Of a DNA stretch of 64,000 nucleotides, positions 23,095-35,865 are shown piece after piece. The first letter of the stretch is position 1. Every line of letters starts with the position of its first letter. The stretch spans positions 6,234,767 through 6,298,766 of the forward strand of contig OY744469.1 in NCBI GenBank assembly GCA_963556145.1, read 5' to 3'. This DNA is from Hygrocybe punicea (taxonomy: Eukaryota > Basidiomycota > Agaricomycetes > Agaricales > Hygrophoraceae). Both the position numbers and the translations under genes were made by a program. Below the pieces are notes generated by a model. The model worked only from the letters and a program-made list of their open reading frames with translations. It was not told the DNA's origin and did no database searches.

Positions 23095-23801
23095 TCACTC
23101 ACCCACCTCCATCTCATTCTGCTCAAGATTGACTCTCTTCAGATTTCTGTCCTCTAAATTATATCCCACCTGCTGCTTCAGTGTTGGCTTCAGTTGATCA
23201 AATTTTGGTGTCAGGTGTTTCCTTAGAGCATTCTGTGAATTTAAATTAAATTAATATGTCATCATTTTCGCAATAATCCTTACCTGTGTGAAAGAGTCAT
23301 CGAGTAACATGATCGAGTGTAGGACACTCAACATTTTGAAGTTTTGTCCCTTGAGTGGTACAGAGACAAATGACATCTGAATTTCAACAAGGTCCCCAAT
23401 GTGAAACATTTGAGGTTTGGCCTCCATGTAACTGCATTTCCATATCAACATTGCTTGCCCTTTGATTGATCTGATGATCCATACCTTTTCTTCTCCTTGT
23501 CATCAACATAGCAGTTGTAGTAAGCAACTACATTTTCCTTGCCATGAATGTAGTTCACCTTGGCCATTTCCTCGAGGACACCATGTAGATCAACAGCTTT
23601 GGTGAATGGTATGTGCGCCATTTCTGGTGCGTCCTTCTTGGGAGTGAAATATCGGTTTGATATATCAAGTGCATGATGCCCTGCATATGTCGTTGGACTC
23701 CAGGGTTCCAACTTTCCAACTGGGAACTGGTGGTGAAATTGTGTGTAGATTTCTTGTGCCGACTGCACCACACCTTGCAGCGTATCTTGTCCATGAAACA
23801 T
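23095..23801 (-). pseudogene. Second copy of the 16533-17595 gene family, 5'-truncated
   Basis: Exons 23801-23485, 23431-23284 and 23232-23095 join in frame. They match the last three exons of the gene at 16533-17595 block by block: SPTTYAGHHALDISNRYFTP against STTYIEYTALSIGTRYFT, VNYIHGKENVVAYY against TRYFHGTDNEVLYF, and FHIGDLVEIQMSFVSVPLK against FRIGDIVEVQITVLAVPVK. The tail is KQQVGYNLEDRNLKRVN. Both intron positions are the same in the two copies. The first exons are missing: upstream of 23801 the sequence runs into a minisatellite-type repeat. The shared part is open, so an unseen alternative start is possible, but I call it truncated. Confidence 0.7.
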
Positions 23802-23959
23802 GGGTCAGCTGAGATGGAAAATTCCCACTTAAAGTGGGCCAGCCGACCTCGGCTGACCAATATCTTTTCCCAAGGCAGATGGCTTGGCCGAGGGATACAG
23901 CTGGCCAGCCCGAGTGGGTTGGCCAACGGCCGCCAACCAGGGGATATTTTCCCCAACCC

Positions 23960-25870
23960 AGTGGGGGTTTCAGCTTGCCATCAGACATGGGTTAGCCGAC
24001 CGTCTGCCATATATTGGCTGTAGTGATGGTAAGGTTCAGTTCTGAACCTAGGTTCGAACCTGAACCTACCTGAACTGAACCTAAGTTCAGTTCGGGGTTT
24101 GGGGTAATGCCTGAACTGAACCTAAGGTTCAGTTCAGGGTTCAGCCAAAGTAGGGATCTTGTGAACCTGGTTCGAACCAGTTCGAACCAGAACCTAATCT
24201 TTTATATCTTTGTCTGATTTCTACCAAAATTAGATCACTACAGTTGCAGTTTTTGTCCAACTATTTATGGAAATACAATTTCAGTGCTACTGATAATAGT
24301 TAATTAATAGATTCAGATTGCTAAGAGTTGTAAACTACTATGATGAGTCCAAGTGCTTCTATGAGACCATTTCTGCAAACTAAAATATGCTTTGAAATGT
24401 AAAGTTGAAGTCCAGTCTGGGTTTTCAAGGTCTTTCTTCCCTGTTAATTTGATTTTACAGAGCAGCAGGAACTAAGGGAAAATTTTACATTGAGAAAATT
24501 GATCAGCTGGTGCACTTGTATATTCACAGGTTCAGTTCAGGTTCAGACCTTGGTGAACCTGAACTGAACCTGGCTGAACCTGAACATGAGGTTCAGTTCA
24601 AGGTTCAGGCTTTAGGCTGAACTGAACCTAAGGTTCAGTTCTAGGTTCGGAATTTCTAGGCCTGAACTGAACTGAACTGAACCTTACCATCACTAATTGG
24701 CTGCCCATCAGATGTGGGGTGGCCGACCATCTGCCATATATTGGCTGGCCATCAGACATGGGTTGGCTGTCTGTCTGCCATATATTGGCTACCCATCAGG
24801 TGTGGGTTGGCCGACCATCTGTATATTGTCTGCCCATCAGATGTGGGTTGGCCAACCGTCTGCCATATGATGGCTGCCCATCAGGCATGGGTTGGCTGAC
24901 CATCTGCCATATATTCGCTCATCAGATGTGGGGTGGCCGACCATCTGCCATATATTGGCTGCCCATCAGGCATGGGTTGGCCAACCATCTGCCATATATT
25001 GGCTGCCCATCAGATGTGGGGTGGCCGACCATCTGCCATATATTGGCTGCCCATCAGACATGGGTTGGCCAACCCATTGGAATATATTGGCCACCCATCG
25101 GATGTGGGTTGGCCAACCCATTGGAATATATTGGCCACCCATCAGACGTGGGTTGGCTGACCCTCTGCCATATATTGGCTGCCCATCACGCATGGGTTAG
25201 CCGACCCTCTGCCACATATTGGCTGGCCATCAGACATGGGTTGGCCGACCAGTAGAGATATCTCGGCTGGCCATTAGGCATGGGTTGGCCAACCCACTGT
25301 CATAGTTTGCTGCCCATCAGGCATAGGTTGGCTGACCTATTGGAATATATTGGCCACCCATCAGACGTGGGTTGGCTGACCAGTAGGGATATCTTGGCTG
25401 GCCATTAGGCATGGGTTGGCTGACCCTCAGCTGACCAGCAGGGATATGTTGGCTGCCCATCTGGCATGGGTTGGCCAACCCTCAGCCAACATATTGGCTG
25501 GCCATCAGACGTGGGTTGGCTGACCAGTAGGGATATGTTGGCTGGCCATTAGGCATGGGTTGGCCAACCAGCAGGGATATGTTGGCTGGCCATTGGACCT
25601 GGGTTGGCTGACCAACTGGATATATTGGCTGGCTATATTGGCTGGCTATCAAGCATGGGTCGGCCAACCCACAGACATGTATGGGCATCACATCAAGCAT
25701 GGGTTGGCCAACCAGTAGAGATATTTTGGCTGGCCAGAAAGCATGGGTTGGCCAGCCCTCTGGCCAATATTGGCTAGCCATTGGCCTAGGTTGGCTAACT
25801 AGCCGAGAAATGTGGTTGACCAGCAATCCATTGGCTGGCCAGTCAGCATGGGTTGACCAACAGTGTGGGG
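23960..25870. repeat. 44-bp minisatellite, split by hAT element 2
   Basis: More than 20 variable copies of a 44-bp unit of the type TTGGCTGCCCATCAGATGTG followed by GGTTGGCCGACC and CTGCCATATA. The GGTTGGCCAACC part is itself palindromic. The register is regular from 24696 to about 25200 and drifts later. A single element (24021-24695) interrupts the array, with its duplicated target inside the unit. The same unit appears in reverse orientation at the window end (about 63950-63992). Confidence 0.85.
24021..24695. mobile_element. Non-autonomous hAT element 2 (675 bp)
   Basis: The ends are TAGTGATGGTAAGGTTCAGT and its reverse complement, with perfect 8-bp direct repeats ATTGGCTG at 24013-24020 and 24696-24703. 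The sub-terminal regions are full of short GGTTCAGTTC / GAACTGAACC repeats in both orientations, as is common for hAT transposase binding. There is no coding sequence. The target lies in the 44-bp minisatellite, which contains ATTGGCTG in every unit, so the duplication could in principle be helped by the repeat itself; the matching terminal repeats make a true insertion the better explanation. Confidence 0.85.
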
Positions 25871-25879
25871 TTAGTAAAC

Positions 25880-26570
25880 TAATAATCCTTGGCCTACCAT
25901 GGAACCCCATCTTGTGGGAATTTGTTCATACTGGGAAATATTTTGCTCTCAACAAGCATGAGCTGGTTTTCACCAGAGGTTGTCATATCATCTAGCCAAT
26001 AGGTGCGACTGGGCAATCTGGGAGACTTATCTTGTCTGGTCAAGTTTCAGACAACCAAATACATGACAAGATGCTGGTTCAATCAAGTAAACTTCTTCTA
26101 CATACTCAAGTATTTTCATCTTCAGCAGATGTCTGAATATTATTTCCATGCACCACCCAACTTTTCTGCCAGTGACTTAGGGTTAGGGTTAGAGGTGATA
26201 AAATTCAATAAATACTATATGCTGGCCAATAACACTTCACATTACATGCATAAAGTACAACAATTCAAAATAACAAATTTGAGTGTGAAAAAAACTCTTT
26301 GAAGAAAACAAAGTTTCAATCACCTTTGGTAGATGCTATTTAACAATCAGTGAGCGTTTCCATGCTTACCCTGTTCCTTGTGTCTTCATTTTGTTCCGAT
26401 GCTTTCAGAATCAATTGTTATTTGTTGCAAATGAAATTCCATTTTCACAGCTAGTTGTAAGTGTATTGATATTTCTCGTTATGCGCTTCTCATTTCTTTC
26501 TAGGTTCCTTTAATGATATCAGCCTCATGTAGTGTTCATCAGTTTCTGTTGACCATGCCGTGCAGGTCAA
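25880..26570. other. No recognisable gene; telomere-like motif inside
   Basis: About 700 bp of AT-rich sequence. At about 26178-26192 it holds a short TTAGGGTTAGGG run. Nothing else was recognised. Confidence 0.4.
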
Positions 26571-26579
26571 TTATCCCTT

Positions 26580-26985
26580 TATCTGCGTGTCGGTTAAATG
26601 CCCCTCGTGGGTGTCTGTTAAATACCCACTGCAGGTGTCTATCTGTTGCCCCCTGTGGGTGTCCAGTTGTTGCCGCCCATGGGTGTCTGTCTGTTGCCCC
26701 TTGTGGGTGTCTGTTAAATGCCCCTTGTGGGTGTCTGATAATTGTCCCCAGCGGACATCTATTAATTGCCTCCCATGAGTGTCTGTTAGCTGCCCCCTGT
26801 GGGTGTCTGTTAAATGCCCCTTGTGGGTGTCTGTTGATTGCATGCCAGTGTTTGTCTGTTGCCCCTCGTGGGTGTCCATCTGTGTCCTCTCACAGGCATC
26901 TGCTAATTGCCCCCCATATGTCTCTGTCTGTTGGCCCCAGAATGACTCCGTCTGTTTGCCCCCACAGGTGTCTCTTAATTAGCCC
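26580..26985. repeat. 24-bp minisatellite (about 16 copies)
   Basis: Units of the type CCCCTTGTGGGTGTCTGTTA plus AATG repeat with a period of 24 bp, with one longer unit near 26840. Because 24 is a multiple of three, open frames run through it on both strands (CPLWVSVK-type repeats), but I do not think they are genes. It lies just upstream of the N-terminal part of Helitron B. Confidence 0.8.
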
Positions 26986-27149
26986 CCCAGGGTTTGCTTC
27001 AACTGCGATGTACAGGTTGGTTCACCTCAGTAGGAGTCTCTATCATGCCACAGAGGTTTCCTTTCATCACAATTTACCAGTCAATTACCCCACGGGGGTC
27101 TCCATTATTTGCCCCCCATGAGTTTTCTTTGACCAACCCCATTAAAACT

Positions 27150-30100
27150 GAATATAGGATGATGTGGGTTTCATTTGTGCATCAATTATATGCACAACTC
27201 TACATATGTGCAATTCAGTTCTTTCTTGTACCAGAACACACTGTTGTTTCTGAGTGTTGCACACTATCACTTGTTTTAAAATGGAATCTCATGTTTTGCC
27301 ATGACTACTGTGTACTGCTTGCACATTCAAATTCCCCTGCAAGCATTTCAAAACTTTGTAAGTATGCTGGCAAGAAGAAAGGCTTTCTCCCTTCAACCTT
27401 GGCAGCTTTTCATTTGGCAGGACATCAACTGCCTCCTAGCCTCAATCTACACTGGTTATTTGTCACACAAGATCTGCTGTCACTCTGTCGACCACATTAC
27501 ACTTTTGAGATAATTCAACATTATTTTTCCTCACACTTACCATGTTTTGCATTATTTCATGCCAAATGTAAATGCTCTTCCTCTCTCAGTGTGCCTCAAA
27601 AGGGAATGATAATTCAAGGTCAAGACAAACATGTAGTTCTTGTTGGTGGGGGGAGGTCACATCTATTTCCTGCCAGTGAAATCTTGCCATTTATTCAAAG
27701 CAGTGATGATAACATAAATCCAAATTCTGTTTTCACCTTTTTTGATCACATTGACAATGATGGTTTGAGGTCATATCCTGTCATGCAGAAGTTTATTCAT
27801 GCAAATGTACCATTGCTTAACCTCATTCCATATATTCCTGTTCAAATGGTGCATAAACTTGCTCACATCCACCATATTTCTATTGGCTCTCATGTACCTA
27901 AAGCAAATTTACTGACATACTTTGAAGACCACCACTGTGTGAGCTGCAATTCATATGTTAGTGTCTTTTCAGTTACAATAAAGCAGGCAGCAAAAGCCCA
28001 ACAATGGAAGCTCAAGCCTGCTGCCTTGTCTGTCCAAAAATTAGATAAAAAACATGAAGGACAACGTGCTGTATATGCTGCCAAGAAAGCAGAGGAAGTG
28101 GAGTGTTTCTTTCCTCCTCCTCCTTTGTCTCAAGAACTAGCACATACAGTTGTGTCAGACTTTTGTGGTGACTCAATGCCTAGTTCATTTGAAGAGTCAG
28201 GCTGCGCTGTGTGTGGTGAGCTCATACCATTAAGCAATTTGAGCCGATTGAAAAGTGTGAAAGGCATGCTTAGTGTTCTTGAAGCTCCAGGAGTAACAAG
28301 GATTGAAAGAAAAAAATTGAGAGAGAAAATTCAAGAATATAAAGGACCTGTTCTAGATTACCAATGTGATAAGATTTGTGGTACCTGTCGAAGCTGTGTT
28401 AGAAAAGGAAATGTTCCTCCTCTTGCCCTTGCAAGGAGGCTTTGGCTAGGTTGTGTGCCAAAGGAACTTGCAGACCTTTGGTTTGTTGAAAAGTTGATTA
28501 TAGCTCGTGTACGTCACAACTGTTTTTTTGTACAAGTGGCATCAGGCATGAGGAAGATGACATCACATGTTGTTGCTTTCCAGTCACCAATCCCAAAGGT
28601 GTATCAAGCATTACCTCCACCTGTTGATGATCTTGATGATGTCCTGGCTATCTTGTTTACTGGACCTTGTAAGCCAACAGAAAAAGACTTTGAATGCACA
28701 CCTTTGTTAGTGCAAAGGAATCATGTTGCAAGAGCACTTGAATGGTTGAAGTTGAATCATGCTGATTACCATGATTTAGATATAGCATATGATAATCTTT
28801 CAAGATATCCTGAGAATGGGCCACCTGTCTCTGTTGAGTATCACCATAGAGAGACAAATAAAGTACCAGAAGAAACAAGTGTGTTTGACAATGATTTTGA
28901 AGATGGTACTGAGCATGGTGACTGTCCATTTGTTGTTCATGGACTGGCTGGTGAACACCTGGACACCAAGACAATCAATTCACTGAAAGGAATTGCATTA
29001 AGACATCTCAATAGTGGAGGTAAGATGTTGGCTATTGGTCACTCCTCCAAGTATGAATCTATTTATAAAAATCCAGAGTTGTATCCACAAATGTTCCCTT
29101 GGTTATTTCCATATGGAATGGGTGGCATAGGTTCTACATCATTGTCTGATAATGAACACAAGCAACATCTGCTAATGTATCATGACAAATGATGTCAAAC
29201 AGACATATATTTCCCTTTTGTTGCTTTCAGTCATGCTCAAGTGAAGGCAAGTTCGACAGGTGGTTTTTTACTTGCAGATAAAGCAAAATTTGGTGAAATA
29301 AGTAGACGTCTGTTGAGTGTTGACCAAACTGTTTTATCTTCATTGGCCAAGAGGTTGTCAGATGGAGAGATTGTGAAACCAGTTAGCCAAGAAGAGAAGG
29401 ATTGTTACCAGGTTGTTCGTGATTTGGATCATGTAGGAGCAAAAGTGAGTGGATCTACTACAAGCAAGAAGTTTATGAGGAATGAAATTTGGTCATTGAT
29501 CTCATATAGTGGTGCTTCTTCATGGTACATCACTTTATCTCCAGCTGATGTTAAACATCCCATTTGTTTATACTTTGCTGATACAAAGGAAAAATTTGAC
29601 CCAGCAATTAGATCAAGTGATGAGTGTAGTGTTGCCGAAGTTCAATTCAGTCCGGTTCCAAGCCTTTTTGGCAGAACCATGAACTGAACTTCAGGTCTGG
29701 TTTGGTGCATGGCCAAACCTGGTCCCGGACAGCTTCGAACTGTCTCTCTGCATTTGGTCTGGGTTCAGACGCGGTCTGAACCCCAGACCGAGGTGGGCTC
29801 ACCCCATGAGCTCCGTTCTCCTCACGAATGGCAGTCACGTATCAATTGATACGGCGCTACACTTCGCGAGGTAGTTGGGCTGTGGGGGAGCCATCTGGCA
29901 CTGCTGCTGCTGCTGTTGCCGCTGTTGCTGCTGCCATCACCATTGCTGCTGCCACTGCTGCTGCTGCTGTCATGGCCATTGCTGCTGCTGCTGCTGCCAC
30001 CATTGCTGCTGTCATTGCTGCTGTTGCCGTTGCTGCTGTTGCCGTTGCTGCTGCCGCTGTTGCTGCTGCTGCTGCTGGCCATCGTGGTTGTTGTTGCCAT

Positions 30101-33100
30101 TGTTGTTGCTGCCGCTGGTGGTGATGTTGGATGGCTTTTGCTGTTGCCACTGCTGCTGCTGCCATTGCTGCCGGTGCTGCTGCTTCCGCTGTGGCTGCTG
30201 CTGCTGGCCATTGCCAACAGTTGTCATTGCCTGGTTGCCATTGCCATTGCCACCGCTGGTGGTGGTGGTGGTGTTGCAGCTGTCCTGCATCCATTGGCAT
30301 TGCATTGGCATTGGCATCCATCTTGTGCCAAGGTGGGTGTGGTCACGTCGTGGTCGAGTTGCCTGTTGCAAATAATGTTAGTAAAGTTAAGAAAAAATCG
30401 AAACTTACCTTGTTGAACACAACACAAATTGTGTTGTGTTCAACCCGCATTGATGTTGCTGTGTTGCGTGAAAAGTCACAGCCGGTCACATGATACCGTT
30501 TAACACGAAATAGTAAGTAAAGAAATACGAAAAACAAATGAAATAAATACCTTAAAAATATCCGCGTTTACAGTTTGAACGCGGTTTGGAGCCGTTCAGG
30601 AAATCCGGCGGGCCTCAAAACCCAGAACTGAACCCTCGGTCTGGTTCAGCACTTGGCTGAACTTAGACTGAACCTAGGGTTCAGTTCAGGGTTTGAACCA
30701 GGTTCGGCTAGGTTCGGAACCAAACTACGGCAACACTAGATGAGCATATCCGACTGATCACCAAAAATCCTGTGGCTGGTGCATGTTTCTTCCACCTCAT
30801 GATCAACCTTTTCATTAAGCATGTTTTGGGTGTCAATTCAGATCATCCTGGGATATATGGTGAGACTTCAGCTTATTATGGCACGGTTGAACAACAAGGC
30901 CACCTCACTTTACATCTTCACATGTTGATTTGGATCCATGGATGCTTAACACCACAAGAGATAAGGAAACGCATATTAGATCCCTCTTCAGATTTCCAGA
31001 AAAAAATTGTTGAGTATTTAGAGAGCACACACATGGGTGCATTTCTTACTGGATCTCAAGATGAAGTTCTGAAGAATATTCAAGAAGCCTCAGAATCAGC
31101 TAAGTATCTGGACCCAACCCAGACTTTGCCTGAAGCACCTCCTAGCTCCTGTTCTGAAAAGTGTAGCAGTTGTGATATGTGCCAAGCTTTGAGAATGTGG
31201 GAAGATAGGTTTAAGTCAGTAGTTGATGACATTTTAACCAAATCTAATATACATCATTGTTCCACCAATAGAAACAAAGATGGTTCTCAAAACAAATCAC
31301 GTCAGTATGTGGGGTGCATGGATAACAAGTGGGGAAAATGTAAGGCAAGATTTCCTTGTCCATTATTCAGCCACACTGAAGTAGATCCAGAAACTGGAGC
31401 TCTTAATATGAAAAAGGCAGAGCCCATGATAAACACTATTACCCCTCTGCTTACTTATCTAACTTGCTCTAACACAGATGTAACAAGTCTGAAGTCTGGA
31501 ACTGCAATTAAAGGTGTGATACTTTATGTGTCAGACTACATTACCAAAATTGCCTTAAAAACTTATGTTATATTTGACACAGTCTGAGCTATATTTCAGA
31601 AGAACAGTGAGATGCTTGGTGGTAGTGAAACTCAAAAGGAAAAGCACGTCGACTCATGACCAAAATTCTCAATAATCTAAGTGCTAAGATGGAAATTGGT
31701 TCACCAATGGCTTGTCTGTATCTTTTACAAAATCCTGATCACTACACAAACTACCACTTTGCTCCATTTTTTTGGCAAACATATGTACATGAGGCACGAA
31801 AGGCTTGGAATTCTGAAGACAATCTGGAGCAGGCTGAAAAGGTGGCATTGATCAAACGCAGAGGTGCTATTATTGGATTATCACCTGTATATGATTATAT
31901 ATACCGCCCCAAAGAACTGGCTGATATGTGCTTATATGATTGGATAAGTCGATGCAAACGTGAGAAGTTTTCCAAGCCTAAAGCAAGTCAGAAAGACTGT
32001 ACAGCAGAATTTGTCACTGATGGCAATGACAAGTATGATGTATTTAAAGATGATACAGATGTTTCTGACACTCAACATGACAGGAATTCAGTGTCCACAA
32101 CTAGCTTGGAAGCTAATATAGTAGACCATTCTGAACTTAAATCTGATGTCACAACAAACAGTTGTTCTCCTGCTGGCTTATTTGCCTTTCTTTCCACACA
32201 TCCACTTCAAAATTCACATGGAACCCGATGTGTTCAGGCAAAAAGTGCACAAATTCCTACCTTTATAGGAGCTACTTTACCACGATGTGATCAAGATGAT
32301 TGTGAATATTATTGCTCAGCTATGCTATCTTTGTTCAAACCTTGGTGGTCAGGGTTTGATTTGAAAACTAAAGATCAATCTTGGGATGAGTCTTTTTTAG
32401 CATATATATTTAGTTGTAGACAAGTTGAACTCATGGAAAATTTCAATATAAGGTATGAATGTTTAGATGCTCGTGATGACTTCCATGCTCAACTTCGCAA
32501 GGGTTCAACAATTTTACCAAGTTGGAGTAAGGGCTATGATCTGGCAATGGATCATGATGATGTATTACATGAGCTTGATAACCACAAAGATGATGATAAA
32601 TTTGCAATGTTATGTGGAGAGTTTGATGCTGATTTTACTGCAATCGGTAAGAGGGAGATAAAATGTCAACATGACATGGCAACTATGCAGGCTGTAATGA
32701 CTCAAACAGGTTGGACAGAAGCAGTGCTAGCAGAGCCTTTCAGGGTTGAGGTAACACCTCCTGATATTATCCAATCTGGATGTCAATGGAAAGCTGTTGT
32801 GCAAAAGAAAAGACAAGATCTGCTTGAATGACATGCAGAAAACCTGCCAAGTCATGTCAATAGTCAGCTACTGACACATACTTCATTGAGCCATAATGTT
32901 GTCACAATTGTTGATAAGTCATATCTTGAAAGAAATTGTCAATCTGGTACTTTGAGGTTAGCAATAGATAGCATTGTTGAGGAGTTCCACCTAAATCAAG
33001 AACAACAAAGAGCATTTGAAATTGTTTCCCATCATGCCTTTATTGGATCATCTGATCAGTTGAAAATGTATATTGGTGGGATGGGTGGCACAGGTAAAAC

Positions 33101-35694
33101 TCAAATTTTGAAAGCATTGGTGCAGCTTTTTAAGACCAAAAAAGAAAGGCACTGTTTTGTTATTGTGGCACCAACTGGATCTGCTACTGCACTGTTGGCA
33201 GGTTCAACTTATCATTACATGTTTGGATTAAATGAAAAAACTGATGAATGTATATCAAGTAATCAACTTGCACAGTTGAGGTCACGAATGCAGGGAGTTG
33301 ATTACATTTTTTTTGATGAAATTTCAATGTTGTCTTGTTGAGATATGTACCGTATCAGTGCAAGAATGGCAAAGATTTTCAATGAAACTGAACTACCATG
33401 GGGAGGATTAAATATGATCTTTGCAGGGGATTTTGCTCAATTACCCCCTGCAATTGGAAAAGAAAATACATCTCTTTATAGCAGATCAGTTGGAGCTAGT
33501 TCAACTAATCTCTTGGATCAGGAAGCTGCTATTGGAAAGGCTTTGTGGCACCAGGTTACTACTGTTGTAATACTGCATGAGAACATGAGGCAAAGACTTC
33601 AAACAAAAGAAGATGCTCAGCTTCAACTAGCTTTAACAAACATGCGATATAAAGCTTGCACACTTGAAAATATTGTATTTCTGCGTACTCGAATATCCAG
33701 CAATATACCTGGACGTGTATCAGTGAAACATAAGGAATTTAGACAGGTCTCAATCATTACTGCATTTAATATTCACAAAGATGAGATTAATCGCCTTGGG
33801 TCTGAGATTTTCTAAGGAGACATCTCAGCCACTTGTTGATTTTTTTTCTCAAGATTCAATCACCTCATCACAAGAAAGAAAAAAAGGCCAGAAGTTTTCT
33901 CACCACAAAGCCAACAAACTCCATGTATTATCAGATAGTGTGCAGGATATTCTATGGAATCAACCACATAGTTCCAATGCTAAATGTATTCCTGGAAAAC
34001 TATCTTTATGTGTTGGAATGCCTGTCATGATTCGCAATAATAGTGCAACAGAACTCTACATTACACGAGGCCAAGAAGGCACAGTGCATTGCTGGCAGTC
34101 AATGAAAGGCTCAAAAGGTCAAAGAATACTGGATACTCTGTTTGTAAAGCTTATTAATCCTCCACAATCAGTTCATTTTGATGGACTTCCTGAAAATGTA
34201 GTTCCAATAGCAAGAACAAATGTTACCATAGATTGTGCTCTTCCTAATGATTCATCCATTACTGTTTCTCAGAGTCAGGTGGAGGAACTTCCTAATTTTT
34301 CAATGACAGATTATTCTTCACAAGGCAAAACAAGGCCTTTTAATGCAGTGGACCTAAATAACAGTCAGTCTCATCAGTCCTACTACACTGCTTTGTCAAG
34401 GAGTGAATCAGCATCAAGTACAGTAATTTTGCAAGGGTTTGATGCAAGGAAAATAACTGGAGGTGCATCTGGTGCATTACATCAAGAGTTTCATGAGCTA
34501 GAACTTCTAGATGAAATTGTGCGATTGAGATATGAAGGCAAGCTACCAAATTCTGTCACAGGAGATAAGAGAAATACACTGATACAGACATTTAGAGATT
34601 GGAAAGGTGAATATTATGTTCCTGCAAAAGTTCATAAAGCTATTCGTTGGAATAAGTCTGCTTTGTTTGTTGTGAATTCAGATGAAAACAATATTCCATG
34701 GAAAATCCTAGGAAAGAAGCAAATTGTTCCAAAGATTGTCACTCCCAAGTCATGTTTCATATCTGAACAAGTTGCTTCTCTGGAAAAGCTTGCTAAACAT
34801 TCTATAACTAAGAGAAAAATTAGTGGTTCTCATGTTGCTCCACAAAAGAAGTGTCTGAAAATAAGTCATACCAATGTAGATTCTCCTGAAATCTCAATTA
34901 ACATTCCTGTTGGTACCTGTTGGAGCAGTAACAGCTGTGCCTATGACTCTGTGATATCTGTATTTTATGATATCTGGCAGGGTAACAAAATCACATGGTC
35001 TAATTCTTTCAGAACTTTAAATCCTCAATTTCTTGGCATCTTAGTAGATGGATTTTCATGCCATTCTAATGGTGAATACTCTTTAGAAGATGTACGTGAT
35101 TATTTAAGACGTCACCTACATCGGCATTCACCTGTTAGCTTCCCTTGGGGAGTGATAACTAGTATTAGTGCCTTGATAAGTGCATTAATGCACACTGAAA
35201 TTCCCATTCTTTCATCATGTATTTCTTGTCCTCAACATCATCCTGTGTCTAGACAGCAAGCAGCATCATGTAATTGCCATATTGAGGTTGGAAGGATTGA
35301 CTTTGAATCTATTCAGGATGAGATTGATCTATTTTTAATTTCTCTTGGTTCAAAGTGTACAGTTTGCAATGATTTCCTAATCAGAAAGTTCAGTTTTGTA
35401 AATGCTCCTGAGATACTTACATTTGCTGTGTCTACCACAACCACCACTGTTAATCATAACTTGACAATACCAGTTGAAGGGCAAGCAGAACCATCTCAGT
35501 ACTGTCTTGGAGGAGTTATCTATCATGGGGATGTTCACTTCACTTCTTGTATTATCAGTCCATCAGGTCATGTGTGGTTTCATGATGGAATTGTCACTGG
35601 AAGAACTACAGAATATGAAGGAATGCTAGAGGATGTTGCTCTAACTGTCTGTAGATCCAAACAGCCATGTGTTTTAATATATGTTCTTATGTGA
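27150..35694 (+). pseudogene. Helitron B Rep-helicase with cysteine-protease-like tail, decayed
   Basis: An almost complete Helitron protein. Order: N-terminal region; cysteine-rich DUF6570-like block (about 28130-28790); Rep domain with HUH motif (TLHLHMLIW, 30913-30921) and tyrosine motif (LYVSDYITK, near 31525); Pif1-type helicase with Walker A GGMGGTGKT (about 33080) and Walker B FFDEISML (about 33310); and a tail from about 34890. The tail has a cysteine box (NSCAYDSVISVFYDIW) and a histidine box (DVHFTSCI...GHVWFHDG) like ubiquitin-specific or papain-fold proteases. It is broken by in-frame TGA at 29190, 31585, 32829 and 33339, by frameshifts at 31588-31655 and near 33810, and by a hAT insertion at 29627-30738. 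Removing that element with one target copy restores the frame. The original start is uncertain. Confidence 0.85.
29627..30738. mobile_element. Non-autonomous hAT element 3 (1,112 bp) inside Helitron B
   Basis: The ends are TAGTGTTGCCGAAGTTC and the reverse complement of TAGTGTTGCCGTAGTTT. The flanks are GATGAGTG (29619-29626) and GATGAGCA (30739-30746), an 8-bp duplication with two changes. The Helitron B frame resumes exactly after the right copy. The interior carries a long GCTGCTGCC/CTGTTGCCA triplet tract (29895-30260), the CTCGCGAA and ATCAATTGAT modules seen in element 1, and a GTCACATGAT segment shared with element 4. Long open readings through the triplet tract are not genes. Confidence 0.87.
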
Positions 35695-35865
35695 GACATG
35701 AGACATTCTTCATTGTACAGTTGAGCATACCAACAAGAAACCCATTCAAAAGTATTTGTACTTTAAACTTACACAGACATCATTATATTTTATCAATTTG
35801 TAAAAAGAAAGGACTCAGACATGCCATGCACAGCAACGGCCCTCTAGCACAAGTACACTGAGAAG

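Noticed and set aside
24714..25255. 178-residue open reading with GWPTICHILAAHQ repeats
   Set aside because: It is a 44-bp minisatellite read in a chance-open frame; the unit length is not a multiple of three and the reading drifts between frames.
26513..27121. 202-residue Cys-rich reading and its antisense partner
   Set aside because: It is a 24-bp minisatellite, open in both strands because the period is a multiple of three; no start context or splice signals.
29828..30416. Several long open readings on both strands (poly-Leu, poly-Ala, poly-Gln, poly-Cys)
   Set aside because: They are frames through a GCTGCTGCC-type triplet tract inside a non-autonomous hAT element; every frame is open for that reason.
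2729..35694. TGA read through as an amino acid (selenocysteine or reassigned code)
   Set aside because: Intact genes in the window use normal stops, the stops occur only in element relics that also show frameshifts and insertions, and CGA-to-TGA mutation is simpler.
35795..35860. 3' end of Helitron B (hairpin plus CTRR)
   Set aside because: A CTCTAG is present near 35844 but I could not find a convincing hairpin just before it, so the end is not called.
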